Shown one piece after another: positions 1 through 11,810 of a stretch of DNA of 64,000 nucleotides (positions are counted from its first letter, which is position 1; each line of letters starts with the position of its first letter). The DNA lies in NCBI GenBank assembly GCA_002286855.1, contig NRSV01000002.1, positions 430,152 to 494,151 on the forward strand, read 5' to 3'. Under the pieces are notes generated by a model. It was not told where the DNA came from. It did not search any database and was given only the letters and a program-made list of their open reading frames with translations. The stretch is from Bipolaris cookei. Lineage: Eukaryota > Ascomycota > Dothideomycetes > Pleosporales > Pleosporaceae. Both the position numbers and the translations under genes were made by a program.

Positions 1-893
1 GCTGCTAATTGCGAAAACCTATGTCAAATTAAGGAGGAGCTCTCTTTCACTTTTACTCATGCAGCTGAGTCAAAGCACCTTCCCGGGCTCAAGCAACTTT
101 CCACATTACAGGATCGCGGTTCATATTCTCTTAGTGCAGTCTTTTTTGAATAGCTTGAGCATATCCCATATCATCGGACATGAAACCATCGATATTAAAC
201 ATCTTGGCATTGTGGAAGCAGTAAGCTTTGAATCGAACTTTCCATGATGAAGAGCCACTATTGTGTCAGATCATCGAGTTGCGCCTAGGGCCTAGTGCGA
301 GGAGACAACAGGCGGTAGAAAACAAAATAAAAACAGTTTCGAATAGTGATAATGGAATGAAACCCTGATGCTATTGGACAATTGACATTTCTAACCCAAA
401 TGTCAGTTACTAGCGGCATGGCCATCTCTTAGCCAAATGCTTTGTAGGGACACGTCCCTTATTTGCAGGATTCTGTGGCTGTATTGCTTTAGAAGCTATC
501 CAGCAGTCGAACGATATGAATCACCAATCTATAATATATGAGGTGGGTGGCCTATGACTGATCGCACGTTCTGCTACCAATACAATGACTTCTTAGTAGG
601 TGTCTGAGAAATGATGGCGAACAACGCACGACAAATGCAATTCCTGCCGACTAAATAAATAAGTTATTTTCGTCCGGACATGATGTAGGAGGTGACTATT
701 ATTGGTAATTCAGGAGGCGACAAAATTACGTATCTTTCTTACGGCGCCCAATTGCCTCCTGCCTAATCGGGTTAGGAAGAGGATTCTCCACTGTTCACCT
801 TCCTCAATATGCCTCCCTTTCCGCATCACTTCTCAATCTTTGCAAACCCCAAGAGAATATTTGCGCATCGCAAAAGGTGACAGTTCGAGCAAC
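1..893. other. Window edge to first gene, no gene seen
   Basis: No reading frame here resembles a known family, and the open frames are short and lack intron-joined continuations. The right end is the probable promoter and 5' UTR of the gene starting at 894. Confidence 0.5.
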
Positions 894-1729
894 ATGAGTG
901 TCACTATGTCATCCAACCCTTCTACCATTAACCACAAGAGGTTTGCGGGCTTTTCCGACCTTCCGCTAGGTACAGCAAACAACCTCGGCATGATGCGTTC
1001 TCAGCTTACAGGCGCGTAGAGGTACGCAACAGAATATATGCAATTTGCGCATATGATAAGGACCGTCTCATCGAAAAGGAAGTGAGCCGACGCAACACAA
1101 CAACCACAAGTGATGCTTTCTGGGCAGCGCGTGGTTACTACGGCTTGACGCAGGTCTCTCGCCAAACGCGGAAGGAGTTTCACCCATTGTACCTAAAAGA
1201 TCGCGCCATCTCAGTACACATCCGTGATGCGCAGGACTACCTCGATGTTATTTACCCAACTTCTGGATCAAGTGTCATTGACCGCGAAAACATTGTCGCT
1301 TGGCTTACGATTCGCACCGATGTAGAGCGACGTGGCAAATATGACACACCCATCGAAATCCGCCCGCTCCTGGTCAGACTCTTCAATACGCCTGGCATGG
1401 ATTTTGAATTTAACGGCAAAGGTGGCGCCATTTTCAACGAATTGTTCCTTGGCTATGAACCAGAATGGAGGGCCGCAGTCAACAACGAGTTCAAGAGTGT
1501 CGAGTTAAAAGAACCGAGTGTGTTCGGAATGCGGCTGGTCCTGGATCCTAAATGCCCAACTCCCTGGATCAAACAGTGTGCGATATCCGTTACCAGGCTA
1601 CCGCATGTACCAGAAGAAGCGCTCGAGTGGTTCAGTGCATTAGGGCTCGACACGGAAAACGACATGATCTTTGTTAGACGGGGTGCACCAAAGTGGCTCC
1701 GTCGCGACTTCATAAAGGTATCAAAGTGA
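894..1729 (+). CDS. 2EXR/F-box-like domain protein, copy 1
   Basis: Two exons, 894-969 and 1020-1729, joined across a 50 bp GT..TAG intron, give 261 residues. The intron splits the Glu codon of the motif LPLEVRNRIY in phase 1. That motif, followed by LTQVSRQTRKEF about 45 residues later, is the signature of the fungal 2EXR (F-box-like) group, which is large in Dothideomycetes and mostly uncharacterised. The start at 894 is the first ATG in frame close to the motif; 906 is an alternative. The gene at 7608-9274 is a paralogue with the same intron position. No signal peptide or membrane segment is visible. A role in protein recognition or ubiquitin ligase adaptors is only an inference from the F-box likeness. 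Confidence 0.75.
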
Positions 1730-3439
1730 TTTGTGTTATGCGCCTATGCGAATGGTCATTCTTTTTCTATTGGATCAAAAGTAGCTTTGGCTGGACTTGG
1801 GAGGCCCAACAACATCATCTTATGTTTGACCCAATCACATCTGCGAATTCACGTGACGTTGATGTCATATTCGTGACCCAATGGACTTGTGAGGCAGACA
1901 ACGACAACGCAAATAAACTCGAGGTTTCTTGAAGCTTACAAGGGCTGACGATTTGAGATCGGCTTCCGCTCGTTCCATGCAGGCGCAAATATACGAGGCA
2001 GAAAGCACGACGAGCGGACATTGTCGGAGAGTGGTTGGCTGCCCAAAGTCTCTGACATAGCTACCACTTACGCAGGTGCCTTCGACGTCATGACTGCACA
2101 AAGGATATCACTTCGCGCGGATGAGCCCTACCTTTCTCCTGGTTGAGGATTAGAGCGTCTTCATTGGTTCTGCTGCTTGACAAACAGCAGATCATACCGA
2201 AGGTGGGAGCCGACCTACGGCAGCGACGGTCCGGAATACGAATGGACAAAAGCAATGAGTCGGCTGATAAAGGTGCAGCCACATCTTGATCGACGGTTTA
2301 AGGGAGCGACGCGAAATGATAGTGCCAGTTACATCGTTCAAAATGAACGCGTCAAAAAAAGAGTTTTCCTTGGCAGTTGCAAGCAAGAACATTCAGTGGT
2401 TTTTCTTCAAGCTTTACAAAAGACTACATCAGTGCATGGGATATGTAATCCTGTCGTCATCAGCGCCGTCCATCCAATCCGATTACACCGCTAGAGAACA
2501 ACCTGGTACCCGGGTCAGCGCTACCTTTGCGACAGGCAGTGTGGTCGAACACATATCAAGTAACGATAGTATTGAACAATCGCCCAAATCGAGTTTGCCG
2601 ATAAGCTTTCTCAGCTTGTGCTTCTCTGTACTTGTGTTGCCTGCCTCGAAGCCTAATCTCACCAAATGGTACTCCGGCAGCTAATGACAAGCATGAAGAA
2701 GAGAGCTGTTTTCGTGTCGCTGACCGACAAATGCGGCTCTGGAGGGGGGCGCCGGATTCCTTCGGCCTGGGTGTCATGTGCGTGATATTTCCTTCTCGTT
2801 CTTCTTCCGTTATCATTGGGCTATATTTATTCTGTCAGGGATTCGTAAAGAGACCGAGGTAGGTTCACGAAAGGAACGCCGACAAGACACCGATAACGAC
2901 TCGACTACGACTCTTTTGAATTCAACAACAAAGTATGAATATGGATTGTTAACTCAAACCAGTTGTTCATGCAGCGGTCTGTAACAACACTAGTAGTGGT
3001 CACCGCGCCTGCTCGCATGCGCCACGGAAATCGGCAAGCTAGTGGACCTTAAAGCCACATGACAAGAGCCACAATCCCGTTTCTTCCGTACAGGCCCCCC
3101 TCTGCACCAATCGGACATTTGCATGCGCCATCCCAGCCAAACTAATCCAGGGAAAAATGTGGCGCCGCTTACAAAATTACTGCAAGTTAATGGCGCGGCT
3201 ATTTAAGCTTTGTGAAGTGTTTAGTGCTGTTAGCTCTATGTGGCTAAAAGGTGGCTGACGCATGCCGTGGGGAAAGGGCCGGAAGCCATTATATATGGCG
3301 GTAGTCTTCCCACAGAGATGTGGCTGTGAAACGTCTCTCTCAAACAAAAATTACTACTTTGGGTCCAGCGCTGTTTTCTTAATATACCAATCAATCAATC
3401 AAGTCTCACATCGAGTAAGCACCGAGATCTAACGCTAAA
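1730..3439. other. Intergenic, no gene seen
   Basis: Frames up to about 130 codons exist but overlap each other on both strands and show no family features. The last 400 bases are the likely promoter of the gene at 3440. Confidence 0.5.
3288..3404 (+). promoter_or_regulatory. Candidate core promoter of the WW-like gene
   Basis: A TATA-like stretch (attatatatgg, about 3289-3299) lies about 150 bases before the ATG at 3440. An ATCA/CAAT tandem (about 3388-3402) follows in the probable 5' UTR. This is position and motif only; no transcript evidence is available. Confidence 0.3.
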
Positions 3440-4066
3440 ATGGCATTCGACGCCTACCTTCAACGCGCAGACGATTACATCACGAAACAGATCCAAAAGT
3501 TCGAGCAACAGAAGCGCGGGAACAGATCACCGCCCCGTGCAAATGGGTATCATCAGATGCACCAATCACGACAGCACGATCGTATGTCATCACAAGGGGG
3601 ATACTCCGGAAGCCCCGCCCCCCTAAGTGACCAACATCACTCACCTCCCGGGTCCATATTGCCAGCCGGTTGGATCCAAAACTACGATTCACAAAGTCAG
3701 CGATGGTACTATGTCGACACAACAACAGGAAGAAGTCAACGGAACCCCCCTTCTTCCGGCCCACTACGTGCAGCAACATTCCAGCCCGACACCCGTATGC
3801 CCAGTCCCTATAACCAATATACCCGACACGACGAGGCGAACCTCCGTACGAGGTCGAATTCTCAGCCTCAGCGCCCGGAAATGAATGAAGGTGGACAGTT
3901 CTTGGATCCGAGACAGAATGGTAATGCTGGTCCAAGTCCCAGTGTGACGTCCATGCAATTACCCCCAGGCGCGCATTACAATACCAGGACTGGGAAGATC
4001 GTTCATAGTATGTTACCCGAGGGACAGACGGTGCAGAGCTGGTCACAGGAAATACAGAGGATATGA
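3440..4066 (+). CDS. WW-like domain protein, Pro/Gln/Ser-rich
   Basis: A single exon of 208 residues with the start in a good fungal context (AAAATGG). Residues 73-104 match the WW fold: LPAGW with Trp78, then a WYYVD core around 89-93, a TTTG turn and Pro-Pro at 103-104. The second signature Trp of WW domains, expected just before the final Pro, is Arg101 here (CGG, one base from TGG), so ligand binding may be altered or lost. The N-terminus has a short charged segment (MAFDAYLQRADDYITKQI) and the rest is low-complexity and polar. A C-terminal block (LPPGAHYNTRTGKIVHSM) resembles a second imperfect motif. WW domains bind proline-rich partners; the partner and pathway cannot be told. No signal peptide, so probably intracellular. 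Confidence 0.75.
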   Translation: MAFDAYLQRADDYITKQIQKFEQQKRGNRSPPRANGYHQMHQSRQHDRMSSQGGYSGSPAPLSDQHHSPPGSILPAGWIQNYDSQSQRWYYVDTTTGRSQRNPPSSGPLRAATFQPDTRMPSPYNQYTRHDEANLRTRSNSQPQRPEMNEGGQFLDPRQNGNAGPSPSVTSMQLPPGAHYNTRTGKIVHSMLPEGQTVQSWSQEIQRI

Positions 4067-4520
4067 GTGAGGTTGGATGGATTTGCATTGAAGCGGGTTA
4101 ATGGTGTTTGAGGCAAACAAAAAAGATGACGCGGGCGTTGGGATAATTTGCTAGTATTATCATGTGAAAATAGAATGATTGTAGTGTTTAGTGGAGTTTT
4201 TTTAAGAGCAATATAGAGTTTCGCACTGTTCGTATTCCCACCTGCACTTTCTAGTAGTCTGGAGCTTTTTTGTCATGGCTTTTGTTTAGCTAGATGATAG
4301 CTTTGAATGCCAGATGCTAGTCTGATTTGTATATCGATCGAAAAAGTTAGTAGAATTTCATAGAAGTATGAATATTCCTGTTTTCCACCCGTACACCAAC
4401 CTTATGTACATAACCGATAGTAGTAGGGCTCCCTTCACCCAACACCTCAACTATATGTACAGCGAAATCAAACAATCCTCCTTCTACCCATCAACCTCAT
4501 TCTATCCACTCCGCTCATAA
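4067..4520. other. Convergent 3' intergenic region
   Basis: AT-rich sequence between the stops of two convergent genes (WW-like on + and rhamnogalacturonan lyase on -). It should hold both 3' UTRs; nothing else is seen. Confidence 0.5.
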
Positions 4521-6266
4521 TCAAATCAAATCAATAGCATCAAAGCTCACCGCTGGAGAAAGATACCCCGCCGCCGTCTTCCCCGAAATCACCGTAATCT
4601 TCAAAATCTGATACTCCCTCGCACTCGCCACCCACGCGCTGGCAGGTACCTCAAACTCATACACGTAATTATTCCCTCTATATGTGCCTACGGTCAAACT
4701 GCGCGTATCACCTTGTCCCTTATCAGCCGGCAACTTCGCAACCCACGCATTCACCGCAACAGTCGGCCTACCCCCCGCCTGGCCCTGCGTCACTCCGATA
4801 CGAATCTTAGCGGGTCTAGCGAGCTGCGCATCAGATAGCCTGAAATAAACGAGATGGTCATTATTAATATCTTTCCAGATGTACGCCGGAAACCCGGATA
4901 CAGGGGTTGTCCCGATGATGAAGTTTCCCGCGTTCCAGTTTGTGAGGCGCGAGTCGGAAGGGTGCATGTAGGTTGGTTTCATGGGGGTGTCTTGGAAGTT
5001 GAGGAGGCCACGGGGGGTGCCATCCCAGTCGCCGATGCGCCAGATGGCGGGGGTGTCGTTGGGGTCAGTGCAAGTAATTGTGTTGCGGGTTGCGGTGGAG
5101 CCGGCGGCGATAGAGATGGTGCTGGTGTGGACTTCAAGTTCCTGCAATATGGGTTAGGGTTTTTGGAGGTGGAGAGGGGGGAAGGACGGTTACTTACGCC
5201 TTTGTAGACGGTTAAGGTGTAGGTTCCAGGCAGGGCGTTGCCGATGCGCCAGGCGCCGGTTGCGGTGGTCCAGTATTGGGCTTGGTCGTTTTTGAGGCCA
5301 ACAACGTATTGGAAGCCGCTCTTCATGTTGGCGAGGCCGACGCCGGCTACGGCACCACGTCGGCTGGAGGGTACCCAGTCTTCGATTTCGAGCGAGTCGA
5401 ACCAGTCCCAGTTGGCGTTGCGGGCAAAGAGATTGTGGTTGGGTGCTGCGCCGTTGTCGGTAAAGTGTAGTACTGAAGGGCCTTGCAGACCAAGTCTCAT
5501 GGGGTCAGTGTGGCCTATGATGGATTAGTCAAAGTCTGGATAAATGGAGTGTGAAAGTCAACTAACCCATGTTGTATTGGTAAATATCATAGAGATCCGG
5601 TCCGCCATCACCACCGCGACGTACCAGACTTCTGAAGAAAGGGCCTCCAGACGCTTTCTCGTGATTGGAGCGGATCAGGTACATGCCAACGTTGCTGTTG
5701 GTGTAGCCGACATAGTCGTAGTCCATAGTGCGACCATATCGTTTTCCAGAGTAATGCTTCGACCATGTCTGGCCATTGACGCCGTTAATATCACCAGACT
5801 CGATAGCCGGTGCACCGTTGGGAACCCAGTCGGTATCCTCATTAACATTGTTTGTGAAGATGTTTGGAGGGATGCGAACAATGTAACGTGACACGGTGAT
5901 GCTCGTATCCTTCTTGTTCATGAAAATGTACACATTCGGGTTGCCATAGCGAAAGACGAGCGTATGGATGAGGGTCCCGACTTTCATGGTGACTTTGATG
6001 ATGTTGGCTGGGGAAGTGTACTGCTTGATGGTGACAGTGCCGGGTGCAAGTCCAGACTCCACGTGCGAGTTCTTTCCATTCTGACCATTGTATTCGACGC
6101 CGTGGTATTTGATCGAAGTCAAGTCGGCGTTGGATTTGCTGACTTTGACCACCAGGTTAGTGTTGGTATCAATGACATAGTTCTTCCCATCATCCGTGTA
6201 GCCCCAAGCCGCAAAGACAGCAGTTGGGGCAAGAAACAACGCCGTGAGGACGGCGAGACAACGCAT
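4521..6266 (-). CDS. Rhamnogalacturonan endolyase, PL4 family
   Basis: Three exons on the minus strand, 6266-5567, 5514-5198 and 5141-4521, with introns of 52 and 56 bp whose GT..AG ends keep the frame, give 545 residues. The N-terminus MRCLAVLTALFLAPTAVFA is a clear signal peptide, so the enzyme is secreted. The order fits PL4: a beta-sandwich catalytic domain (about 20-270), a short fnIII-like domain with PGTYTLTVYKG, then a carbohydrate-binding-like domain starting near WRIGDWDG and ending in VSFDAIDLI. Family knowledge: PL4 lyases cleave the rhamnogalacturonan I backbone of pectin by beta-elimination with a Lys and a His; candidates are a Lys in GQTWSKHYSGKR and the His in IRSNHEKASGGPF. 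Length is close to known fungal members. This points to plant cell wall breakdown. Confidence 0.92.
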
Positions 6267-7607
6267 CTCGGTTGGGCTGCAGCCAACAGAAAGCGAACAG
6301 CGAGGCCGAAGGGATAGCTAGGCACAAATTCTAATCTGGTAGCCCTAGAAGGAGAAGTTGAGCGAGCGGCACATGCTACCTTCACGGACAAGACGACACC
6401 TTTGTACCTCTCCCATACTATATCCACAACGAGCCCTCATTACCCGCACCATCTTAGCCCTGCCAAATCCAGAACAGGCCCGAAAGATTGGAGGACTTTA
6501 GCACATACACAACATGTAGCCCTATACATGGATATCTCTGCAAAAAAAACCCCCACATGTCAAAACCCGCCATACCATAGCGGAAGAAATGCCACAACAA
6601 GGTTAACACCACTGTCTGACAAGGAACATCACAAAGCGCTGTGATTGGTGGGCCCACATGTCGTTGTTTCGGCGCGCAGCCAAGAAGAAAAAATTACCCC
6701 AGGAATTATTGCGAAAGGTTTCCTAACATTCCTGTACTGTGTATAGTAGTGCCAAACTTTCGTCAGGTGCCATGTGCAAGCGACAGTTTACTAGGCGCGA
6801 ATAGAATGGAGATTCGGACCAAAAAGACGAAACGGGCAGGTAGCAAGTCCGCTTTCAAACATCGAGGTTGGTATAATTTAGATTGATTGCTGGCCTTTCG
6901 ATAAGAAAAGCAAAACACGGGAAAAAGGATGCTGCCAAGGTGCACGTGGCGTGCTTGCATGGGCGGGAGAGGGGGAAGGGGGGTTGATTTGGGGTCTTTT
7001 CGGAGTAGATCTTCCTTTTTGTCCGCTTGTAAGTTCTTGGGTGTGGAGATGGAGAAAACTGGAGATTTGTCGAATTCGACCTCGTTAGGATTCCTTGAGA
7101 AGTGAGATGAGTCTTTACCCTTGAATATCCTATAATAGTGGCTTCTTAAAACACACTGTTAGTGAACCAGAATGATATTACAGGTGTGCGTCTGTCATCC
7201 GTGCGCTCCAACGCCAACGCCAGCCACAAAGCCAGGGGAAAGATTCACCAAAAACGGGTGCAAAATATGTTCTTTAGGGCGTTAAAAAGAAATTAACATT
7301 AAAAGGGATGGAGATGCGACAGGACTTAGTCTGTAGCAGCTTCCGAGAGAAAGCCATCAGCTCATCAGCAGGAAATTCCTTCCGCACGACGTGTGCAAAT
7401 GAGCAACGTTTCCTCCCTCTTCTTCCCTATGAAAGAACATTACAAGCTAAAAATTGGGTATGTGTGCACCTGAACCTCCTCGTATCCTGTTAGGCACCGT
7501 AGTCGCCTGAACTCATACATCAAATCTTAATCGTGAAGAAAACGCCAGAAAGAAATAAAGTATCAACGCGCCTCGCCCCTTATGCTAAACTTTTCATCAA
7601 AAAATAT
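6267..7607. other. Intergenic, no gene seen
   Basis: It lies upstream of the lyase gene and downstream of the 2EXR-like gene. Frames under 105 codons only. The part next to 6267 should carry the lyase promoter; a GTGGGG match on the minus strand (near 6550) fits the loose CreA consensus but is too weak to call. Confidence 0.45.
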
Positions 7608-9274
7608 TTACCTGCGAGGCGATCGATCAATCGACATACGAGCTGCTGCCACCTCCATGGACAGGCGGGGTGCGCGGTCCATGGATTGTCTGAGCTGGTA
7701 GCTCATACGCCAGTCAAGAGGCAGACGGCCTTCGTTGGTGGTTCGTCGAGAAGCATGGCCAATGACGACGTGCATCTCGAACTTGTCGAGACCGGTTTTC
7801 CTGAGATACGCCTCGTACTCTTGCGACTTGGAAGCCCGCTTCATCCATTCCTCGCTCTTGGCGGATGGGTATACTACGCGCACGAGGGGCTCGGCACCGC
7901 GGAATCGGTAGTACTGTCGGATGTCATCGTGGGGGAAGAGGTGGAGATCAATCCTCTTCATTGGTCCGTCGATAGCCTCGAGCCAGTTCTTGTTGCTACC
8001 GTCGGCGGCAGGAAGGAGCTTATTCAGCTCGTCGACGATTTCTGAGATGCTCCTGAATACAACACCCTCGGTTGAGGTGAAGCAGCAGTCGGTTCGGCCA
8101 GCGCGGACAAGGCATCGGAGCAGCGGCAGGAGGTCAATGGGCTCCATGTCGAAACAGGCGGCATCGATATCCATGGAAACCCTAGCATTAAGGGTCTCGA
8201 CCTTGGAAAGGTTGGCCCTCTGGCCCCACAGGTCGATGATGTACTCGGTCTTGCGCGCGTATACAGGCAAGAACTCGTTGCGGATATCCCGGCACACTTG
8301 GGTAAGGTTGTAGAATTGACGGCGCTGTGCACGCACAGGTTCACCATCACGAAGCACCAATGCAGGGTCGTCAGAGCGGCACATCCTGATAGGACCATCC
8401 TCGTTCATCTGCTCGTAGATTTTGTTTCGTACCTCTGCGTACTATTAGAATTTTTCCCATGACATAATCAAGAGATGAACGTACCTGGAGGCATGTTGAG
8501 GAAAGTCACGGGTGTAGTCCTCTTGCTAGCGACCGGGAGTTGTCGGACCACAATTTCGGGTTCCGGAACAGATGGCACCAGTTCCTCAGATGCCGGGAGC
8601 GAAATTTCCTCTGGTTCAGGAATGGCGGGTTGGGAAACGATAGGCTCGATCTCGAGTGTCGCACTACGGACGGACACAATGTCTGCAGGTACCGGCTCAG
8701 GTGTTACTGCTCGGACAATGGGGGTCACGATGGAGACCTCTGGCTCAGGTGCAAGCTCAGGTGTTGCTGAGCAAGCAACTGGTGTAGAGTTCCAAGGCTC
8801 CTGCTCAGGAGTCGCACAGCGAACAGGTGGAGTGATGGTAGTGGTCTCAGACTCTGGTTCTGGTTCAGGCACGGACACAGTGTTCTCTGCTTCTTCCGTA
8901 ACAGCAGAGGGCATGGCGGTGACAAGAACTCGTTGCTCAACAACCCATCCAGCGCTTGGCTTGGCCTTCTCTTGCACTACAAACATGTCCATCTTATCTT
9001 CTGCCGAATTATGGTACCGGCTGGTAGACGTTGGTCGAACATCTGGCTGTTGGGTGCTGGGAATGCAACCAGCATCTCCTCCTTTCTCGGCTGGTTCGTG
9101 GATACCGACATCCAAAGTTGCTTTTTCGTCAATGGGTGGGAGCGCAAGTGTAGGTGTAGCAGTTTGATGCGTGACAGGCTCGGAGGTTGTGTCGTTGGGA
9201 TCCAATGGAGGCTCGCGCGCCTTTCTCGTCCTACCGCAACTAAAGAAATCGGACAAGGCAGCGACAAAGGCCAT
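7608..9274 (-). CDS. 2EXR/F-box-like protein with Pro/Glu-rich N-terminal region, copy 2
   Basis: Two exons, 9274-8485 and 8434-7608, with a 50 bp intron, give 538 residues. The first exon is low-complexity and acidic, with repeated Thr-Pro-Glu units such as ATPEQEP, ATPELAPEPE and VTPEPVPA, and ends in NMPP. The second exon starts inside the Glu of PPEVRNKIYEQM and continues with FYNLTQVCRDIRNEFLPVY, the same 2EXR-like core as in the gene at 894-1729. The intron has the same position, phase and length in both, so they descend from one ancestor. The start at 9274 (MAFVAALSDFF) is the first ATG; a GTG lies further upstream. No signal peptide. Function unknown; an adaptor role is inference. Confidence 0.75.
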
Positions 9275-10219
9275 GACTGCTCTCCCTCCGACGCGTGGAA
9301 GCGTAGGGATGATTGAATAGTAGGAGGTGGGCGGGCGACTTGAGTGAAAGCTAGGAAAACCGCGGCTATGGAATCCGGGGCCCTCGCTAGCTATTATGTG
9401 CACGCCTCTTGCACGTTTGGCCTAGGCGAGGATAAAGGACTAAGCCATTTGAATTGTTTATGAAACGGAATGGGCAAATGAAATTGTAGATGTGCATGCT
9501 ATTATGCAAGGGTGACTGGGGCAGCGTCTGTGCTTTACCCCTGATCAACCATATCATCTTCACCCGTGATGCTTTATCTTATCGACGTGTGACGTGATAC
9601 TTTGCGTGCGCGAAGACCTGGTATCAGTAGTGTTGCATTCTTCAAACCCATATGCACTGAGGCAAGAGGACATACAATAGCATATCTTGTATACACAGTT
9701 GCTGCAAGGTGCTGCTCAGGAGAAGGGCCTCCATGAGTCCATTCCAGCGCCATTAGGCTTACTAGCAGCGAGCGGAGCATTTAGCTAGCGCCCTCCCAGG
9801 ATGCATGCATGCGGACTAAAGAAATTTCCGACCGACTCCTTCTCCGCGCGACTCTTTGCAAACTATACATAAAGTTGTCGCTAGATCATGAACGCAAAGA
9901 CTTTCCTCTCTCTGCTAGTACCAAACCATGACTATTCACTCAGTATGACTCGCATACAGAGATTGCGTGTACACTTCAGGCAATTGATTGTGCTTTTACT
10001 GACCTTTTGGACCCCAATCTACGTCATTCTTGAGGTTGATGCCCATGCATGCATTCCCAATTCGTGTCTTGTGCTCTTGCATCTCGTGTTAACGCCTTTT
10101 AGATCCGGCGATTTGTAAATTGAACACGATGATCGTAGTCTTCATACGGGACTAGTGGATGACAATGATTTTCCTCATGGTCAGCACGTGGGAAATCCCG
10201 ATGCCAGTGTCTAACCCCT

Positions 10220-10277
10220 TACTACTACTCCTCCTCCTCCTCCTACTACTACTAATACTAATACTAATACTAGTAGT
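10220..10277. repeat. Compound trinucleotide microsatellite
   Basis: Runs of ACT, then CTC, then ACT again, grading into AATACT units and ending in TAGTAGTAAC. Seen directly. It is not inside a supported gene. Confidence 0.85.
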
Positions 10278-10549
10278 AACGCGGCTGTTGAAACCACGGG
10301 TCTCTTTAGATCCAGAGTATATTGGCGATGAGTGATAAGCGGCGATAACTGAGGGAACTGTAAGCTTCTGTTAGCGGGTGACAAACCCCGCTTCAGCACC
10401 ATTAGTCTCGCGACCTGCAACCGGTTCATGTCAGCTGTACGGTTCACTCATATGTCCGCAGACTTCCAGCCGATCCCTATCTATCGCTTCCACACCTCAA
10501 CTCCAGATAAACATTCGAAGTCTATTTCGTGCATGAGGTGATCTTCCCA

Positions 10550-10737
10550 GCATACATGGGCAAATCGTTTTTTGGAAAACAGGTTAAACAGTAGTTAGCG
10601 TACCAAACATTAGTTCTACCAATCAGAGAGAATCTTGCTGCTGACGACCTCTGTTTGATTGGCTGAAAATGCTTTTTGGTACGCTAACTTCTGCTTAACC
10701 TGTTTTCCAAAAAAAAAAACGATTTGCCCATGTATGC
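10550..10737. mobile_element. 188 bp foldback MITE-like element
   Basis: The two ends are inverted copies over at least 55 bases, beginning GCATACATGGGCAAATCG and including GGAAAACAGGTTAA and GTTAGCGTACCAAA. The 6 bp TTCCCA occurs immediately outside both ends (10544-10549 and 10738-10743) and fits a target-site duplication. The right arm has a longer poly-A/T run than the left. Inner sequence also partly pairs (CCAATCAGAGAG against CCAATCAAACAG), so the whole piece can fold into a hairpin. No coding capacity. The source transposase family is unknown; a 6 bp duplication does not fit the TA-inserting elements found elsewhere in this window. Confidence 0.8.
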
Positions 10738-11810
10738 TTCCCAGTGCCCCACTTCTTTGTTACTCTGAACAAACTTACGGACAACCTTTAAGGATTGCCT
10801 CCAGAATCTCGCTTTTCCCCACGACGGTCTTTCCCAGAATGAATTAGTATAACAAGAAGAGGGTTGATCTGATCATATAACGTAGAGTAAAGCGATATGG
10901 AACGAAAAGTAAATCGTGCAGCATAACAGACGTGATATCAGATACCAGGTCGTACTACAGCCAAGTCATGATAAAATTTTAGCCTTATTCATGTATCCAT
11001 CCTCCTCTCATCCTCTCCTTTTCTTTCCCATCCCTTCTCCCCTCACAGTCATCTCAATACCATCCAAAAAGAAGCAAAGAAGTTCACAGGCGCAGTCACA
11101 TTGCATTAACCTATCAGCACACAGTACGTAGAGCGTATGAGTAGTAAGTATTATTCCAAGGCGCTATCGCCGAAACAGGTTGTAGTGCGAAGTGGACTGG
11201 AGATATGGAACCCAACATTTGATAGATATTGCGATGCATTCTCCCATATATTGCTCCAAACTGACGGTACATAACCCTATGGTAAATGTATAATATCTTG
11301 GTTTGCCGAAACCAGTCGGCTGGTAATAAAATATGCTATAAAGAATACAGTATGCTACAGTGAAGGGTATCTTGGTGATGAGCAAATTACAACAAAATAT
11401 AAAGCTTTTGCGTGTGCCCTCAAACCCCCCTTGATTATTCTTCGCTTCTTTTTCCGATTACTTTGTTGTAAATCTAATTTTTCCTTGATCCATGGTGCAG
11501 CTGGCGCTTCGCCCATCTATCCTGGTAGGGCGGGCTGTGCAGGGCGCCACAATCTAAATTGCCAAGTATGCATAATGCTTGTCGCAAAGACTCGGGTATG
11601 CGGCTTGTATTTACTTAGACAGATTCGGTAGTGTCGACACGTGAATATATAGGAGAGCGAGTCGTCTTCCAGACAGCGAATTTCCTGATGGCAAAACTGT
11701 GCAGTATGAGTACTCATGCATGTATCGGCAAAAAAAATCAAGTCTTCAATGGTCCCAAATGTCTATTGCGCACCTATGGTATAATTGTGACGGAGTCAGA
11801 GATTGACTTA

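Larger units (their letters stand above)
9275..11810. other. Gene-poor stretch with microsatellite and MITE
   Basis: No family-like reading frame in about 2.5 kb. It contains the compound microsatellite near 10220 and the foldback element at 10550-10737, annotated separately; the remainder shows nothing I can name. Confidence 0.5.

Noticed and set aside
8475..9167. 230-codon plus-strand frame over the Pro/Glu-rich region
   Set aside because: Low-complexity Ser/Gly/Thr text is the reverse of the acidic repeats. The minus-strand gene has splice and motif support.
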